From Sulfuricella sp. (lineage in GTDB: Bacteria; Pseudomonadota; Gammaproteobacteria; Burkholderiales; Sulfuricellaceae): a DNA stretch of 7,696 nucleotides. The notes under the pieces are model-generated. The model was not told the DNA's origin and ran no database searches. It worked only from the letters and a program-made list of their open reading frames with translations. The position numbers and the translations under genes were made by a program. Position 1 is the stretch's first letter. Each line of letters begins with the position of its first letter. The DNA is taken from the NCBI GenBank assembly GCA_030691435.1, contig JAUYEK010000235.1, positions 1 through 7,696 of the forward strand, given 5' to 3'. Below are positions 4,823-7,696 of the stretch, in pieces.

Positions 4823-7209
4823 AACGGGGCCATTTCCTCCAGCGGGCGGGGCTTGGCGATGCCGTAACCCTGGGCGTAGTCCACGCCGATGGTGCGGAGC
4901 TTATCCAGGATCGCCTGGTTTTCGACGAACTCGGCGATGGTTTTGATCCCCATCACATGGCCGATGTGGTTGATGGATTCGACCATGGCGCAGTCGATCG
5001 GGTCGTTGATCATGTCCCGGACGAAGCTGCCGTCGATCTTCAGGTAATCCACCGGCAAGTTCTTCAGGTAGGAGAAGGAGGACATGCCGCTGCCGAAGTC
5101 GTCGAGCGAGAAGCTGCAACCGAGCGATTTGACGGTCTTGATGAAGTTGCTCGCCTTGGCGAGGTTGGAGATCGCCGAGGTTTCGGTAATCTCGAAGCAG
5201 ACCTTGTGCGGCGGTACGCCTGTGCCCTTGATCTGGTCGATTAGGAAGCCGAGGAAGCGGTCGTCGTTGACCGACTGGCCGGAAAGGTTGATGGCGCAGA
5301 TCACCGGCCGTTCGGCGTGGGCGATCAGCCAGTTGAACGCGTTGCTGACCACCCAGCGGTCGATCTCCACCATCAGGTTGTAGCGTTCCGCGGCGGGGAT
5401 GAAGGCGCTGGGCGGCACCAGGTTGTTGTCCTCGTCCAGCATGCGCAGCAATATCTCGAAATGCTGTTCCTGTTCGGGCACGTCTTCCCCCGCCTGGACG
5501 ATGGGCTGGTAGTGCAGCCGGAAGCGCTCTTCCTCGAAAGCCTTGGCGATGCGCGCCACCCAGTGCATTTCGCCGTGGCGCTCGGCCATCTCGATGTCAT
5601 CCGGCGAATACACCTGCACCCGGTTGCGCCCCTTGTCCTTTGCCGCGTAGCAGGCGGTATCGGCGGCGGAAAGCACGTTGGCCGACAAACCGCTGGTTGC
5701 GGTGATCGCCACCAGGCCGATGCTGACGCCGACAGCGAAGGTCTTGTCGAGCCAGACGAAGCGAAAGGCCCCCACCTCGTCGAGCAGGACGTTTGCCAGG
5801 CGAACCGCCTGATCCAGCGGACAGTTTTCCAGCAGGACGCCGAACTCGTCGCCGCCGAGCCGCGCGAAGGTGTCGGATTCGCGCACCTTGGCCTGGATCT
5901 GCGCGGTCAGCTGGCGCAGCAGCTCGTCGCCGGCGCTGTGGCCGCAGGTGTCATTGAGTACCTTGAACTGGTCGAGATCGAGGTAAAGCAGCGCGTGTTC
6001 TCTGTGCTGGCTTGCCGCGCTGTCGAGCAGGTCTTCCAGCCGGCGCTCGAATTCGCTCCGGTTGATCAGGCCGGTAAGGGCGTCATGCCGGGCTTGATGG
6101 GAAAGCTGGTGGGTCAGCTTGCGCTTTTCGCTGATGTCGTGGAACACCAGCACGACGCCGAGGATATGGCCGTCGCGGTCGCGGATCGGCGCGGCGGAGT
6201 CCTCGATGGGGTGTTCCCGCCCGTTGCGCGCGATCAGCACGGTGTGGTTGGCCAGGCCGACGATGATCCCTGACCGCAGCACCTTGTCCACCGGGTTTTC
6301 CACCAGCTCGCGGGTATGTTCGTTGACGATGTTGAACACCTCCAGCAGCGGCAGGCCACGGGCCTCCGCAGTCGTCCAGCCGGTGAGGTTTTCCGCCACC
6401 GGGTTGAGGAAAGCGACCCGTTCCTGGTCGTCGGTGGTGATCACCGCGTCGCCGATGGATTGGAGGGTGACCTGGGCCAGCTCTTTTTCGCGGTGGACCT
6501 GGGCGAGCAGGGACTGAATATTGTCCGCCATGTCGTTGAAGGCGGAAATGACGCTCCGCATCTCCATGCTGCCCTGAATCGGAATGCGCGCAGCCAGGTC
6601 GCCTGCCCCGAGTTTTCCCGCGCCCTCGTTCAGGGCTTCGAGAGGCCGCAGGCCGACCTTGAGGATCAGCAGGATGCCGAGGAAATCCAGCCCCACCGCC
6701 AGCGCCAGAATCAGGATGTGATTGCGGAAACCCTCCCAGGTACGGTTGATCGCCGGCGTGGGCGTCATCTGGACGGACAGCACCCCATAGCGCGTCCCGC
6801 CCACGGCAAGGTCGGCGCTTGCATCTTCCCCGTGGAGACCGGAAAAGCGCGCGAACCAGGTCGGAGCGCGGGCTGCGGGGGAGGTTTTCGAAGCCGCCCG
6901 CAGCGCATTGCCCTTGCGGTCGACGAAGCGCAGGCTGTAGATGTTGTCGCGCTTGGCCCGGGCCTCCAGCATCTGCGTCATGGTGGAGAAATCGCCGATC
7001 ACCGCCTGTTCGGCCAGGGCGGGGGCCAGTGACGCCAGCTCGCTTTCCGCCTGGGCGGCCAACTGCTCCTGGTGCCAGGCGGAGTCGGTCTTGACGGAGC
7101 TGTACAGCATGACGGCGCCCGCCACGATCAGGGCGAGCCCGGTGCTGACGCCCAGCCGGGAGATGAAGGAAAGGCGCGCCCACAGGTGCGCCGGCGGCGG
7201 GATTCTCAC
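4807..7209 (-). CDS. Membrane HAMP-PAS-GGDEF-EAL cyclic-di-GMP signalling protein
   Basis: This is a predicted bifunctional enzyme that makes and breaks cyclic-di-GMP. From GTG 7209 it has 800 residues. Membrane segments at about 19-38 and 164-185 enclose a periplasmic domain of about 125 residues that I cannot classify. HAMP (about 185-238), PAS (about 247-363), GGDEF (about 368-533) and EAL (about 551-795) follow. The GGDEF motif (452-456) is exact, and an R-x-x-D inhibition site (443-446) lies the usual five residues before it. The EAL signature reads E-I-L (585-587). Asn641, Glu673, Asp703-Asp704, Lys724, Glu760 and Gln780 match the family's metal-binding and catalytic positions, so both activities look intact. 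The start is less certain: the frame is open further upstream to 7320, but that would overlap the binding-protein gene. The chosen GTG has only a weak ribosome site and lies 10 bases after that gene's stop, so translation is likely coupled. Confidence 0.93.
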   Translation of the reverse strand: MRIPPPAHLWARLSFISRLGVSTGLALIVAGAVMLYSSVKTDSAWHQEQLAAQAESELASLAPALAEQAVIGDFSTMTQMLEARAKRDNIYSLRFVDRKGNALRAASKTSPAARAPTWFARFSGLHGEDASADLAVGGTRYGVLSVQMTPTPAINRTWEGFRNHILILALAVGLDFLGILLILKVGLRPLEALNEGAGKLGAGDLAARIPIQGSMEMRSVISAFNDMADNIQSLLAQVHREKELAQVTLQSIGDAVITTDDQERVAFLNPVAENLTGWTTAEARGLPLLEVFNIVNEHTRELVENPVDKVLRSGIIVGLANHTVLIARNGREHPIEDSAAPIRDRDGHILGVVLVFHDISEKRKLTHQLSHQARHDALTGLINRSEFERRLEDLLDSAASQHREHALLYLDLDQFKVLNDTCGHSAGDELLRQLTAQIQAKVRESDTFARLGGDEFGVLLENCPLDQAVRLANVLLDEVGAFRFVWLDKTFAVGVSIGLVAITATSGLSANVLSAADTACYAAKDKGRNRVQVYSPDDIEMAERHGEMHWVARIAKAFEEERFRLHYQPIVQAGEDVPEQEQHFEILLRMLDEDNNLVPPSAFIPAAERYNLMVEIDRWVVSNAFNWLIAHAERPVICAINLSGQSVNDDRFLGFLIDQIKGTGVPPHKVCFEITETSAISNLAKASNFIKTVKSLGCSFSLDDFGSGMSSFSYLKNLPVDYLKIDGSFVRDMINDPIDCAMVESINHIGHVMGIKTIAEFVENQAILDKLRTIGVDYAQGYGIAKPRPLEEMAPFQPRG

Positions 7210-7219
7210 CAGTTTCAGC

Positions 7220-7696
7220 CTACTGTTTGCCGGGACATCCGTCGCAATCCCTGACCAGAGTGGTTTTGAAATACCGAGGGTAGTTCTGGTAGTCCTTGTC
7301 ATCCGCCGCCACAAAACCATAGGGGGGTTGTTGCTTGATTACTTCGACACTCGCCTTCAGCACCTTCAGCCCTTCGGGGTCGCTGGCCATGCCGAGCAAG
7401 GCGTCCCGCACCGCGCCGACCTCTTGCGCGGGCACGCGGGGATGGGCGGAAATGGGCAGGTTGAGATAATCCTCGGAGGCCCACAGCACGCGATAGCGGT
7501 AATGTTCCCGCCGCCCATAGTCGCGCATCACCTGGGAATTGACTCCGGCAGCCATGATCCGCCCGGCCTTCAACTGCCCCATGATGCCTTCCTGGTTGCC
7601 GGCGAATACCGGCTTGACCTTCGTTCCGGCGAGCAGCAGGGCGTTCATGGGCACGGCGTAGCCGACGAAGGCGACGGTGGAGGGGAAGCCCACTTC
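7220..7696 (-). CDS. PhnD-like periplasmic substrate-binding protein, C-terminal part (5' end outside window)
   Basis: The frame is open to the right edge and encodes the last 158 residues, beginning E-V-G-F-P-S-T-V-A-F. The pattern fits the phosphate/phosphite/phosphonate-type binding family (PhnD-like): F-P-S-T-V-A-F-V-G-Y, then a basic residue and P-V-F-A-G-N-Q-E-G-I with Q-L-K-A-G-R-I-M-A-A-G-V-N. S-A-H-P-R-V-P follows, then a helix with A-L-L-G-M-A-S-D-P-E-G. The start and signal peptide lie outside the window. The protein ends D-C-D-G-C-P-G-K-Q, an unusual C-x-x-C tail. The next gene downstream, 10 bases away, is a GGDEF-EAL enzyme and not an ABC permease. The protein may therefore be a ligand sensor rather than a transport component. 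The family is fairly sure; the ligand is unknown. Confidence 0.8.
   Translation of the reverse strand, partial: EVGFPSTVAFVGYAVPMNALLLAGTKVKPVFAGNQEGIMGQLKAGRIMAAGVNSQVMRDYGRREHYRYRVLWASEDYLNLPISAHPRVPAQEVGAVRDALLGMASDPEGLKVLKASVEVIKQQPPYGFVAADDKDYQNYPRYFKTTLVRDCDGCPGKQ

Noticed and set aside
5317..6273. A long open frame (318 codons) on the + strand opposite the GGDEF-EAL gene
   Set aside because: It lies wholly antisense to clear GGDEF and EAL motifs. Its composition (rich in Gly, Val, Asp, His, Ala) is typical of a shadow frame in GC-rich DNA, and it has no recognisable motifs.
6083..7183. A 366-codon frame on the - strand inside the GGDEF-EAL gene
   Set aside because: It is another frame of the same strand, full of Arg, Gly and Pro, with no domain. 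The main frame carries the membrane, HAMP and PAS segments over the same bases.

Overview
The window looks like a chromosomal segment of a betaproteobacterium. Coding DNA is moderately GC-rich, and Ffh, RpsP, RimM, TrmD, RplS and XerD all read as full-strength proteobacterial proteins close to their Escherichia coli counterparts. The core order ffh / rpsP-rimM-trmD-rplS is widely conserved. An ogt-xerD pair directly after rplS suggests the Nitrosomonadales side of the Betaproteobacteria. This placement is an inference from gene order and protein style, not from a database search.

Layout, left to right. (1) 1-680, + strand: the C-terminal half of ffh, cut by the window edge. (2) 681-1321: an island-like spacer between ffh and rpsP. 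It holds a 79-residue coiled-coil protein gene with its own likely promoter, bracketed by a 13-bp exact direct repeat. After it come a strong stem-loop, a REP-like palindrome and a 39-codon open stretch that looks like the decayed 3' end of a lost gene. The likely rpsP promoter closes the spacer. (3) 1322-3226, + strand: rpsP-rimM-trmD-rplS, tightly packed, with overlaps at the first two junctions and a strong hairpin terminator after rplS. (4) 3278-3471: a dispersed CCCTC...TCTCCC-type intergenic repeat. (5) 3472-4822, + strand: ogt and xerD, overlapping by 23 bases. (6) 4807-7696, - strand: a two-gene unit, read right to left. It has a PhnD-like periplasmic binding protein (only its C-terminal part is in the window), then 10 bases later a membrane-bound HAMP-PAS-GGDEF-EAL protein. 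Its 3' end overlaps that of xerD by 16 bases, tail to tail.

How the genes work together. Region 3 couples ribosome parts (S16, L19) with 16S maturation (RimM) and tRNA m1G37 methylation (TrmD), beside the SRP protein that targets nascent membrane proteins. Ogt and XerD both maintain the chromosome. The minus-strand pair looks like a cyclic-di-GMP signalling module in which the binding protein may present a ligand to the periplasmic loop of the GGDEF-EAL enzyme.

No clearly new biological system is visible. The parts that most merit a second look are the ffh-rpsP spacer and the binding protein/GGDEF-EAL pair. No tRNA, rRNA, CRISPR array or complete insertion sequence was seen.
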